DNA from: Chloroflexota bacterium
GTDB lineage: Bacteria; Chloroflexota; Anaerolineae; 4572-78; J111
Assembly: GCA_003695455.1 (NCBI GenBank)
Contig: RFJF01000865.1
Span: 1 to 9,318 of the forward strand
Length of the DNA: 9,318 bases
Direction: 5' to 3'
The number at the start of each line of letters is the position of its first letter. Position 1 is the stretch's first letter. The position numbers and the translations under genes are program-made. Shown in pieces: positions 1-7,527 of the stretch. The notes under the pieces were generated by a model. The model worked only from the letters and a program-made list of their open reading frames with translations. It did no database searches and was not told where the DNA came from.

Positions 1-1
1 C

Positions 2-3000
2 CCCCACGCCGTGGCCCCTGCCGACGTGAAACCACCATTTGTGCCGGTTGCGCTCAGTGAAAAGGGACGTCACTGGCTGGCCCGCACAGACTCTGCGCAG
101 ATTGTTAGTGGCGCCGCGCTCAGAAAACACCCCCTGCTTGCCCCGTTACTGGCCGATTTGCCCCAAAAAACCGCAGCGTTGGCCGCGCCGCTTGTGCCCT
201 CTGGCGAAACGCAGTGGGTGGGTGTTGTGTTACTTTTAAACGTCAGTAAAGCTGCTAACGCGGCGCACGTGGTTGGTCAATTTATTGAACAACATCCGGT
301 TGCGGCCGTGGTGCAAAATGACCGCCTGCAAATGAGCGCCGCCCGCCACAACCGCGAACTGAACCTCATCAATCAGATGACTGCCGCCTTTGCCGACCCT
401 TCGGCTTTGCAAGATGTTCAATCGGCCTGCCGGGTCATTCTTGACCAGCCCTTTTTAAAGGAACTTTTTAGCTTTGATGTGGCCGAAATTTGCCTGCTGG
501 ATGAAGAAACACAGACACTCAGAACGGCGTTGCGCCTGCCGGAAGACAGCGACGGAACACACGCAGGCGAGCAGTACCGCCCCGGTGAAGGATACACCGG
601 CTGGATTGCCAGCCGGCAAACATCGTTGTTAATTGGCGATATTGCTTCATTTAAAGCAGTAAAACCCAAAGTTGGGGTAGAAAAATTTCCGTACGGTTCA
701 TTTATTGGGGTGCCGCTAAAACTGGGCGCCCGCTTTTTGGGTACGCTTGAACTGGTGGCCCGCGCTACCGAGGCCTTTGCGCCCAAAGATGTGACCCTGC
801 TTGAAATTGTGTCGCATCAGGTGGCGGCTGCGCTGGAAAATGTGCGCTTGTTCAGCCAGACAAACCAGCAGTTGCAGCGCCGGGTTGATGAATTAGCCGG
901 GCTGCAGCGGGTTAGCGAAGAGCTGAACAGCACCCTGGATATGAAAAAAATTCTGGGCATGGTGCTGCAAGAAGCCATGCAGCTTACCCGCGCTGACTAC
1001 GGCGATGTCTATTTTTACAATGCCGGTACCGGAATGTTGGCGGCATATCAGGGTGTTGACAAACATTTGCGGTCCCAGCACCGGGCCAATACACCGCTGA
1101 CCCGCAAACTGCTGGTAAAAGAAGGAATCATTGGCCGCGCTATTCAAACCAACCGGTCAATACTGGTTGCCGACGTGCTGCAAGATGAAGATTACGTAGA
1201 TTTGGGGTACAAATCGCGGTCAAAAGTGGTGGTTCCTATTTCTTACGCCGGCGAGGCCATTGGGGTTATCAACCTTGAAAGCCGGCAGTTAAACTTTTTT
1301 AACACCAACCAGCTCAGATACCTGGAAGCCCTTTCTAACCACGCCGCGGTTGCCATTGGCAATGCCCAGGCCTACCAGCAGCAAATTATTGAACGCGAAC
1401 AAGCCAGCCGCCGCGCCGAGCAGCTATCGCGGATTTCAGAAATCAGCGATGCGTTCCGCACCAATCGGCCGCTGCCGGATGTGCTTGAGGATATTGCCTT
1501 TGCCATTTCAGAATCCGTAGGGTTTGATGTGGTCTTAATCAGCCGGGTAAAAGGTTCGCCGCCCAAAATTTTTCCTGAGGTGGGCGCCGGTATTCCCATT
1601 GCCCAACTGGATGCGCTGAAAGCCCCGGAGCAGGCCAAACCGCTGGAAAACCTGCAAGTTGTCATGAGCGATGAGTTCAGAGTGGGGCAATCGTTTTTTG
1701 TTCCGGCTGAACAAATGGATGTGTGGCAGGATAAATTACACATTCCGTACATTGAAAAACAGCAACCGGCCGCCACCCAACCCCAAACAGAAGTTCCTTC
1801 TTTGTTGAACCTTGCGCCGGAGCGCAGCCTGTGGCAAAGCGGCGATTTGCTGCTGGTGCCGCTGACCGATATCAACAACCAGGTGATTGGCCTGCTCACG
1901 GTGTCTAACCCGGTTGACGGCCGCCGCCCTGCCCCGGAAGTTATTCGCATACTGGAAACCTTTGCCAACCACGCCGCCGCCGCCATTGAAAACACCCAGT
2001 TGTTCCAACGGGAAAAGCAGCGCCGCAAACTGGCCGATACGCTGCGCGGCGTGGCCGAGGCCATCAGCTCTCAGCTGGAGCTTGATGAGCTGCTCAACAT
2101 TATTTTGCAGGAGTTGAGCCGGGTTGTAAATTACGGGCGGGCCAACATTCAACTGTTGCAAGGTGACCGGCTGGTCATCATTGGCGGCCGGGGGTGGGAA
2201 GCCGGCCAAAAAATGGTGGGCACATCCTTTTCAATGACCGGCGACAACCCCAACCGGCGGGTCATTGAAACTCAGGAGCCGGTCATCATTAAAAATACGC
2301 GCCAGGAATTTGCCGGCTTTTTCACATCGCCCTATCACGCCAAAACAAAAAGCTGGCTGGGCGTGCCGCTTACCTACGGCACCAACATTCTGGGGTTGAT
2401 GGCGCTTGACAAAGACCAGCCCAATTTCTTCTCGGCGGAAGATGTTGACGTAATTTTGGCCTTTGCCAATCAGGTGGCGGTGGCCCTGCAAAACGCCCGC
2501 CTGTTTGACGAGGCCAGAGAGCAGGTGCGCCAGCTTGCCGCCCTCACCGAGGTTGCCCAATCGCTGAACCGGGCACTGGATTTGAACGAAGTGCTGAACC
2601 TGGTGCTGGATGCCGTGTTTGACCTGGTGGGGGACCATCAGGGGTCAATCTGGCTGATTGACAAAACAACCGGCACCATGAAAATGGCCGATACCAAAAA
2701 TATCCCCGGATTTCTGGTAGAACTTTTCAACGATAGCGATATTTCCATTTATTCCGAGCCGTTCGCCTCGGTCATTGAATCCGGCGAAGTTTTGCTGGTT
2801 CACGGCAATACCCGCAAAGACACCATTACCAGTTTTGGGCTGCCCCTGCCCGATGATGTAACCTACGTGCCGCTTAAAACAGAAGAGGCCGTAATTGGCA
2901 TTTTTGCCATAGAAACGGTTATTCAAAACCGGAACATGTTAAAACTGGTCACCACCCTGGCCGACCTGGCCGCGGTGGCCATTGAAAGCGCTCGCCTGCT

Positions 3001-6000
3001 GGAAGATACGCGCCGCCGGGCCACAGAAATGCAGAGCCTGTACAACCTGGGGGTTGAGGTGAGCCGCACGCTTGAGGTGCACCAGGTCTGCCGCTCAGTT
3101 ATCAACAACGCCCTGACTCTGACCAACACCGACTTGGGAACTATTCTGCTGCTTGATGATGAAACCGACCAGCAAATTGTTGAGTATGCCACCAACCCAT
3201 CCCTGGAAGAATCTAAACCCGGCCACGGCACAGTAACGTCTACAATTATCAGAGACCCCGGCTCAGATATCCGGCAGTTGTGGGGCACCCTCATGGAGCG
3301 CATAACCACCACACAACAACCCGTCATTCTGCCGGCCGGCACCAAAGGTGATGACCAGGACCAGCCCGCCCGGTTTCAAGATATTCTGTCTCGCCTGAAT
3401 ATCAAAGCCGTGGTGGGTGTTCCCATTTATGATATTAAAGAAAACATCAACGGCGCTATTTTTGTGGCAGCCAGCCAGTTGCGCCACTTTGACGCCGAAG
3501 ATGTGCAGTTGCTATCATTTGTGGGCAGCCAGGCATCGGTGGCAATTAGGAACGCGCAATTGGTGCAGCGGCTCAACCAACTGACCGAAGAGCTGGAACA
3601 GCGCGTGGCCCTGCGCACCGACGAACTTGCCAGAACCCTGCAGGACCTCACCGAAGAACGGGACCGGGTGGGCACGCTCTACCAGATTGCCCGTGAATTG
3701 TCGGCCAGTTTTGACCTTGACCGTGTGCTGAACGAAGCGCTCAACCTGATTAACCGCGCCATCGGCATTTCTCAGGGGTCAATTTTGCTGCTTGAAAAAG
3801 GCACCGGCCATCTGGTGTACCGGGCCGCGCTGGGGCGCAGCAAACCGTTGCGGCGCGGGGGCATAGAAACACCCTACAAAGTTGGCTACGGACTGGCCGG
3901 CCGGGTGGTAGAAAATCGGGAACCGCGGCTGGTGTCTGATTTGCGCAATGACCCCTACTGGGTCAGCGACGATTTGGCCTCTGATGAACGGCGGGCCGCC
4001 ATTGCCGTGCCGCTCAGCACCGGCGATGACGTGCTGGGGGTGCTGATGCTCTTTCACCCTGAACCCGATTACTTTACCGCAGATCACCTCAAGCTGGTAA
4101 CTGCCGCCAGCGCCCAAATTGCCACCGCCGTCAACAACGCCGAACTGTACCGCCTGCTCACAGACCAGGCCAAACGTTTAGGCACTATGTTCAGAAAACA
4201 GTCGGCGGAAGCTGCCAAAAACCAGGCCATTCTGAAAGGCATTACCGACGGCGTGCTGGTGTTGGATGCCAAACATGACCTGACGCTGGTCAACCCCAAG
4301 GCCGCCGAAATTCTGAACATTAACCCCGATGAGGTGGTTAATCAACCTGTGCGCCAGATTTTGGGCCGCTCAGAGTCTCCGGTAGAATTAGAATTGGCGC
4401 AGTTGCTGTATAATGAATTACAACCCGCGCTTAAAAGAATTGGCGAGGGTGAAAGTTCGGCGCAATTTAGAATTGAGGTGGGGCCAAAAGCAGTAACGGT
4501 GAGTTTGGCGCCGGTTATGTTGGGCACAGAAGAACAACCCAGCATTGTGGCCGTTCTGCGCGATATCAGCCGTGAAGCCGAAATTGAACGCCTGAAAAAT
4601 GAATTTATCTCAACTGTCTCGCATGAATTGCGGACGCCGATGACCTCCATCAAAGGTTACGCCGATTTGCTGCTTTCCGGCAACAGCAAAATTGGCGAAC
4701 TCAACCAGCGGCAGCACCATTTTGTTAAGGTTATTCAATCAAACGCCAACCGGCTCACCGAACTGGTGAACGATATTCTTGAAATCTCGCGGATTGAAAC
4801 CGGCCGGGTCAAACTTGAATTCACGTCGCTGAATATCATCAACATTATCAGAGAGGTTGCCATTTCATTTGAGGGGCAGTTTGTTAAAAAAGCCATGCAC
4901 CTTAACCTGCACCTGCCAGATTCGTTGCCTAACGTTTACGCCGATAAGGCCCGGCTAACCCAGGTTTTGGTGAATCTTTTGGGTAACGGCTGGCAGTACA
5001 CCCCCGAAGGTGGTCAAATTGACGTTTACGCCAAATTGGTTGGCGGATTTGTGCAGGTTGATGTGTCAGATACCGGCATTGGCATTGTTGAAAAAGACAT
5101 TGCCTACATTTTTGACCGGTTTTTCCGCTCCGAGCGCACAGAGGTGCAGGTGGTTGACGGCACCGGGCTTGGGCTTTCTATTACCAAAAGTTTTGTAGAA
5201 TTGCTGGGGGGACAAATTTGGGTTAAGAGCCAGCTTGATGTTGGCACAACGTTCAGTTTTACAGTACCATTGGATTTGGGACAGGGCGAAGTTATTGACC
5301 AACTGGCATCTCCGGTGGGGGCACAGTTGCTCGTTGTCAGCGATGATAAAGCAATGGTTGCCGCGCTCAAAAGCAACTTGCAGAGCGAGGGGTACAGAGT
5401 TGCCACTACTGCCGATGTGCAACAGGCACTGAAAATTGCCAGACAGGCCAGACATACGCTCAAAGCCATTCTGCTGGATGCGGTACTGCACGAGGCCAAC
5501 GCATTTGCCACGCTTGAGCAGTTGCTTGCCCAAAATGATGGCAAACAAATACCAATTTATCTCACGGCATTTTCAATGACCCCCGATGGCATGGCCCTGC
5601 ACATTGTTGACAGCATTACACGCAACTCAAACCGGAAGCAAATACTGGGCATCGTCAATCAAATTATCTCGGCCCGGGACCCGGCCGCCGTGCAAACACA
5701 AACCCTCAGTGGCCGCCCGCCCGTTTCCAGAATTTTGGTCATTGAACAAGACCGCGAAACCGCAAACTGGCTGCGAGAAATGTTGTCACGCGCCAGTTTT
5801 GAAGTGCATTGCGCGTTCAACAGCCAGCAGGGTTTAGATATGGCGCTAAACAGACCCAGCCTGATTTTTTTGAACACAAACATGCCCGATGTAGACAATG
5901 AATCGATTCTTGTTCAACTACAGCAGGACCCCCTGACCAAAAACATTCCGGTGGTGTTGATTACAGACCAGCCTGTTTTTTCTGATACCGGCCCGGTAAA

Positions 6001-6100
6001 AATATGGGGCAAAGCTCACTGGCAAAAAATACAGCAACCGATACCTTTAAAAGAGTTGATTACCGAACTCCCGGCGGTAAAGGACACATCACCCCGGTAG
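2..6100 (+). CDS. Giant multi-GAF hybrid sensor histidine kinase with two degenerate receivers (5' end probably cut by the window)
   Basis: Residues are numbered from the GTG at 11. No stop lies between that codon and the window edge and no Shine-Dalgarno site is visible, so the real start is probably upstream. Residues 20-110 resemble the back half of a GAF domain. Seven GAF domains follow at about 115-282, 295-455, 470-665, 674-835, 841-1000, 1007-1190 and 1220-1382, most ending in an 'A(I/L)xNAxLF'-like helix. A coiled coil lies at 1187-1222 and a PAS domain at 1405-1520. The HisKA domain has the phospho-acceptor His1538 in SHELRTP. The HATPase domain has Asn1659 (N box), DTGIGI at 1687-1692 and GTGLGL at 1717. 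Two receiver-like domains (about 1772-1890 and 1907-2020) lack key residues; the second has Asn1955 where the acceptor Asp belongs. No membrane segment is seen, so the protein is probably a cytoplasmic autokinase that senses ligands through its GAF/PAS domains. The ligands cannot be read from the sequence. The response-regulator gene 30 nt downstream is the likely partner. Confidence 0.95.
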   Translation, partial: PHAVAPADVKPPFVPVALSEKGRHWLARTDSAQIVSGAALRKHPLLAPLLADLPQKTAALAAPLVPSGETQWVGVVLLLNVSKAANAAHVVGQFIEQHPVAAVVQNDRLQMSAARHNRELNLINQMTAAFADPSALQDVQSACRVILDQPFLKELFSFDVAEICLLDEETQTLRTALRLPEDSDGTHAGEQYRPGEGYTGWIASRQTSLLIGDIASFKAVKPKVGVEKFPYGSFIGVPLKLGARFLGTLELVARATEAFAPKDVTLLEIVSHQVAAALENVRLFSQTNQQLQRRVDELAGLQRVSEELNSTLDMKKILGMVLQEAMQLTRADYGDVYFYNAGTGMLAAYQGVDKHLRSQHRANTPLTRKLLVKEGIIGRAIQTNRSILVADVLQDEDYVDLGYKSRSKVVVPISYAGEAIGVINLESRQLNFFNTNQLRYLEALSNHAAVAIGNAQAYQQQIIEREQASRRAEQLSRISEISDAFRTNRPLPDVLEDIAFAISESVGFDVVLISRVKGSPPKIFPEVGAGIPIAQLDALKAPEQAKPLENLQVVMSDEFRVGQSFFVPAEQMDVWQDKLHIPYIEKQQPAATQPQTEVPSLLNLAPERSLWQSGDLLLVPLTDINNQVIGLLTVSNPVDGRRPAPEVIRILETFANHAAAAIENTQLFQREKQRRKLADTLRGVAEAISSQLELDELLNIILQELSRVVNYGRANIQLLQGDRLVIIGGRGWEAGQKMVGTSFSMTGDNPNRRVIETQEPVIIKNTRQEFAGFFTSPYHAKTKSWLGVPLTYGTNILGLMALDKDQPNFFSAEDVDVILAFANQVAVALQNARLFDEAREQVRQLAALTEVAQSLNRALDLNEVLNLVLDAVFDLVGDHQGSIWLIDKTTGTMKMADTKNIPGFLVELFNDSDISIYSEPFASVIESGEVLLVHGNTRKDTITSFGLPLPDDVTYVPLKTEEAVIGIFAIETVIQNRNMLKLVTTLADLAAVAIESARLLEDTRRRATEMQSLYNLGVEVSRTLEVHQVCRSVINNALTLTNTDLGTILLLDDETDQQIVEYATNPSLEESKPGHGTVTSTIIRDPGSDIRQLWGTLMERITTTQQPVILPAGTKGDDQDQPARFQDILSRLNIKAVVGVPIYDIKENINGAIFVAASQLRHFDAEDVQLLSFVGSQASVAIRNAQLVQRLNQLTEELEQRVALRTDELARTLQDLTEERDRVGTLYQIARELSASFDLDRVLNEALNLINRAIGISQGSILLLEKGTGHLVYRAALGRSKPLRRGGIETPYKVGYGLAGRVVENREPRLVSDLRNDPYWVSDDLASDERRAAIAVPLSTGDDVLGVLMLFHPEPDYFTADHLKLVTAASAQIATAVNNAELYRLLTDQAKRLGTMFRKQSAEAAKNQAILKGITDGVLVLDAKHDLTLVNPKAAEILNINPDEVVNQPVRQILGRSESPVELELAQLLYNELQPALKRIGEGESSAQFRIEVGPKAVTVSLAPVMLGTEEQPSIVAVLRDISREAEIERLKNEFISTVSHELRTPMTSIKGYADLLLSGNSKIGELNQRQHHFVKVIQSNANRLTELVNDILEISRIETGRVKLEFTSLNIINIIREVAISFEGQFVKKAMHLNLHLPDSLPNVYADKARLTQVLVNLLGNGWQYTPEGGQIDVYAKLVGGFVQVDVSDTGIGIVEKDIAYIFDRFFRSERTEVQVVDGTGLGLSITKSFVELLGGQIWVKSQLDVGTTFSFTVPLDLGQGEVIDQLASPVGAQLLVVSDDKAMVAALKSNLQSEGYRVATTADVQQALKIARQARHTLKAILLDAVLHEANAFATLEQLLAQNDGKQIPIYLTAFSMTPDGMALHIVDSITRNSNRKQILGIVNQIISARDPAAVQTQTLSGRPPVSRILVIEQDRETANWLREMLSRASFEVHCAFNSQQGLDMALNRPSLIFLNTNMPDVDNESILVQLQQDPLTKNIPVVLITDQPVFSDTGPVKIWGKAHWQKIQQPIPLKELITELPAVKDTSPR

Positions 6101-6130
6101 TGCCGGGATGCGAAGAAAAAGGAATTACGT

Positions 6131-6520
6131 ATGGCCGATCCGTTAATTTTGGTAGCAGAAGATGAACGCGACATCAGAGAACTGGTGGTGATTACCCTTG
6201 AACTCAACGGCTATAATGTTGTTGACGTGCCAAATGGCGAAGAAGCCGTAAAAAAAGCGTTGGAGGTTAACCCGGCGCTCATTCTAATGGATGTGCGCAT
6301 GCCCATTATGACCGGATACGAAGCCTGTGAGGCACTCAAGACCAACGAGAAAACAAAGGATATCCCGGTGGTTTTCCTGTCGGCCAAAGGGCAAGAGGCC
6401 GAGGTCAACGTGGGTTTTGAGCTGGGAGCAGAAGATTATTTTCTCAAGCCGTTTGCGCCCGATGAATTGTGTGACAAAGTAAACAAGATACTTGCCAAAT
6501 ACGGCAAGCTGGAATCGTAG
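6131..6520 (+). CDS. Single-domain CheY-like response regulator
   Basis: This is a 129-residue protein made of one receiver domain with no output domain. All the expected active-site residues are present: the acidic pair Glu10-Asp11, the phospho-acceptor Asp54 in LMDVRMP, Ser84 in FLSAK, and Lys106-Pro107 in FLKPF. It should therefore be a working phosphorylation switch that acts by protein contact or as a phosphorelay carrier. The ATG at 6131 has an AAGGA Shine-Dalgarno site at 6119-6123, seven bases upstream. The gene starts 30 nt after the kinase stop on the same strand, so co-transcription is likely, and the kinase at 2-6100 is the natural phosphodonor. It may serve as the functional receiver in place of the two degraded receivers on the kinase. 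Its downstream target is not evident. The family assignment is very secure; the pairing is inferred from gene order. Confidence 0.96.
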   Translation: MADPLILVAEDERDIRELVVITLELNGYNVVDVPNGEEAVKKALEVNPALILMDVRMPIMTGYEACEALKTNEKTKDIPVVFLSAKGQEAEVNVGFELGAEDYFLKPFAPDELCDKVNKILAKYGKLES

Positions 6521-6522
6521 GT

Positions 6523-6541
6523 AACAGCCGCGGGCTGTTTT
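6523..6541 (+). terminator. Small hairpin between the response regulator and the hydrolase gene; possible weak terminator or attenuator
   Basis: AACAGCC (6523-6529) and GGCTGTT (6533-6539) form a perfect 7-bp stem with a GCG loop, running into a TTTT stretch at 6538-6541. The hairpin begins two bases after the regulator stop and ends ten bases before the hydrolase ATG. The U-tract is short, so full termination is doubtful. Partial read-through control, or masking of the hydrolase start, is as likely. The 6521-6550 gap holds no good Shine-Dalgarno site. Confidence 0.3.
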
Positions 6542-6550
6542 GAGTTAACT

Positions 6551-7342
6551 ATGAGCGCAGTAGTTATTGACAGTGGATTGGTACATTACGAGGCGTTTGG
6601 CCGGGGCCGGCCTGTGCTTTTTTTGCACGGCTGGCTTGGTTCGTGGCGCTACTGGATGCCAACCATGGAAGCGATTTCTGACAAGTACAGAACCTACGCG
6701 CTTGACCTGTGGGGTTTTGGCGACTCAGATAAATCTAAACCGCGCTACAATATTCAGGATTATGTAAAGCTAATCAACAGTTTTTCAGAAAATATGGGTA
6801 TTCGCGAGGCACCCATTGTGGGGCACGCGCTGGGCGCAACCATTGCCCTTGAATACACAGCCCGCCACCCAGACCGGGTGCAAAAAGTCATGGCCGTCAG
6901 CCTGCCCCTCACCGCCGATTCAATCAGCCGCCGGCTGATTGAATTTTCCAGCAATTCCATGCTGTCAAAAGTTTTTTGGTGGCGGCAAATTGCCCACAAA
7001 GAGGTGCAGAAAGAAGCCTCAAAAACAGCCGAGGGGGTGGTGAGTACCAGTATTCGGTCTGCGGCGCAGGTTGATGTGCAAAGCCGGCTGGAATTGATTG
7101 CCCAGTCTGAGGCGTTGCTGCTGGCTGTGTACGGCGAAAAAGATGACATGATAGACCCTGCCCCTGCCCGTGATTTAAACGGTAGTTGGCAAAATATCCG
7201 GCCTATTGGGCTGGCAGAATCAAAACATTTTCCCATGCTTGATGAAGCCGCCAAATTCAACCGGCTGTTGCAGGATTTTCTGGATGCTGATGATTTGTAT
7301 GCCCTGAGCCTCAAAGAAGAGTGGCGGCGGCGCACGCGGTGA
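6551..7342 (+). CDS. Alpha/beta-hydrolase fold protein with alanine at the nucleophile position (possible pseudoenzyme)
   Basis: This 263-residue protein has the usual length and layout of the alpha/beta-hydrolase superfamily. The oxyanion-hole HGW motif is at 26-28 and DLWGFGDS at 52-59. The nucleophile elbow reads GHALG (91-95). The catalytic acid candidate is Asp198 in GEKDD, and the catalytic histidine is His226 in SKHFPM. The elbow normally carries Ser, Asp or Cys at its centre; here codon 93 is GCG (Ala, 6827-6829). Ordinary ester or amide hydrolysis is therefore not expected, although the acid, the histidine and the oxyanion loop remain. The protein may bind a ligand or partner, or use a nucleophile-free mechanism. 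It follows the response regulator by 30 nt, so it may belong to the same operon; in Bacillus the hydrolase-like RsbQ works with a signalling phosphatase, a loose parallel only. No signal peptide is seen. The start lacks a clear Shine-Dalgarno site, so the ATG at 6551 is chosen because the fold begins right after it. Confidence 0.9.
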   Translation: MSAVVIDSGLVHYEAFGRGRPVLFLHGWLGSWRYWMPTMEAISDKYRTYALDLWGFGDSDKSKPRYNIQDYVKLINSFSENMGIREAPIVGHALGATIALEYTARHPDRVQKVMAVSLPLTADSISRRLIEFSSNSMLSKVFWWRQIAHKEVQKEASKTAEGVVSTSIRSAAQVDVQSRLELIAQSEALLLAVYGEKDDMIDPAPARDLNGSWQNIRPIGLAESKHFPMLDEAAKFNRLLQDFLDADDLYALSLKEEWRRRTR

Positions 7343-7527
7343 TCGTAGAATCGCAAATGATAATTTGGGGCGCACTACTGGCTGCGCCCTTGTTGATTCT
7401 GGCGGTAGCGCAAATGGCCTATTGTGATTGGTCATCATCAATGTTAAAAAAGACTCGACCCATATTCAAAAGCTATGCTATAATAGGTGTGTCCCTTATC
7501 AATCAACGGAGGTGTGCTTATGCCTGA
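7339..7527 (+). CDS. Doubtful small ORF with one membrane-like segment
   Basis: A GTG at 7339 overlaps the hydrolase TGA (7340-7342) in a GTGA arrangement typical of translational coupling. It opens a 62-codon frame with a convincing hydrophobic stretch, encoded at about 7357-7416 (IIWGALLAAPLLILAVAQ). The frame then runs through the V4R promoter, Shine-Dalgarno site and start codon, stopping at 7525-7527. Its second half therefore looks like non-coding DNA read by chance, and a hairpin at 7368-7389 gives another reading of the same bases. I recognise no family. Probably spurious, but the coupling and hydrophobic helix justify listing it. Confidence 0.13.
   Translation: MIVESQMIIWGALLAAPLLILAVAQMAYCDWSSSMLKKTRPIFKSYAIIGVSLINQRRCAYA
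7368..7398 (+). terminator. Possible weak intrinsic terminator after the hydrolase gene
   Basis: GGGCGCA (7368-7374) and TGCGCCC (7383-7389) form a perfect GC-rich 7-bp stem with an 8-nt loop, followed by an imperfect T-rich tail (TTGTTGATT). It starts 25 nt after the hydrolase stop. Position and stem strength suit an operon end; the interrupted T tract makes it weak. Apart from this hairpin and the V4R promoter and Shine-Dalgarno site, I see nothing else in 7343-7519. Confidence 0.35.
7455..7484 (+). promoter_or_regulatory. Housekeeping-type (sigma-70-like) promoter with extended -10 for the V4R gene
   Basis: TATAAT at 7479-7484 is a perfect -10 hexamer and is preceded by TGC (7476-7478), making an extended -10. 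An 18-nt spacer separates it from TCGACC (7455-7460), a 4/6 match to TTGACA. The segment is AT-rich compared with the flanking genes. Transcription should start near 7491, leaving a leader of roughly 30 nt before the ATG at 7520. No operator-like inverted repeat overlaps it. Confidence 0.65.
7508..7514 (+). promoter_or_regulatory. Strong Shine-Dalgarno site that fixes the V4R start codon
   Basis: GGAGGTG lies five bases before the ATG at 7520, which is good spacing. A longer in-frame reading from GTG at 7487 would begin next to the -10 box and before the expected transcript start, so it can be dismissed. Confidence 0.8.

Noticed and set aside
1372..2209. Two long minus-strand open frames inside the kinase gene
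   Set aside because: They mirror the codon bias of the GAF-coding strand, overlap each other, and give Ser/Arg/Cys-rich products with no family resemblance.
115..4165. Tandem GAF array considered as a DNA repeat tract
   Set aside because: The copies share fold patterns but no long nucleotide identity that I can see, so they are ancient protein-domain repeats and not a DNA repeat or mobile element.
6093..6107. Inverted repeat CCCGG/CCGGG across the kinase stop codon
   Set aside because: It has only a 5-bp stem with no T tract, and the response-regulator gene follows 30 nt later, so termination here is unlikely.
7487..7519. Upstream GTG start for the V4R protein, adding 11 residues
   Set aside because: It lies three bases after the -10 box and ahead of the expected transcript start; the ATG at 7520 has an excellent Shine-Dalgarno site.
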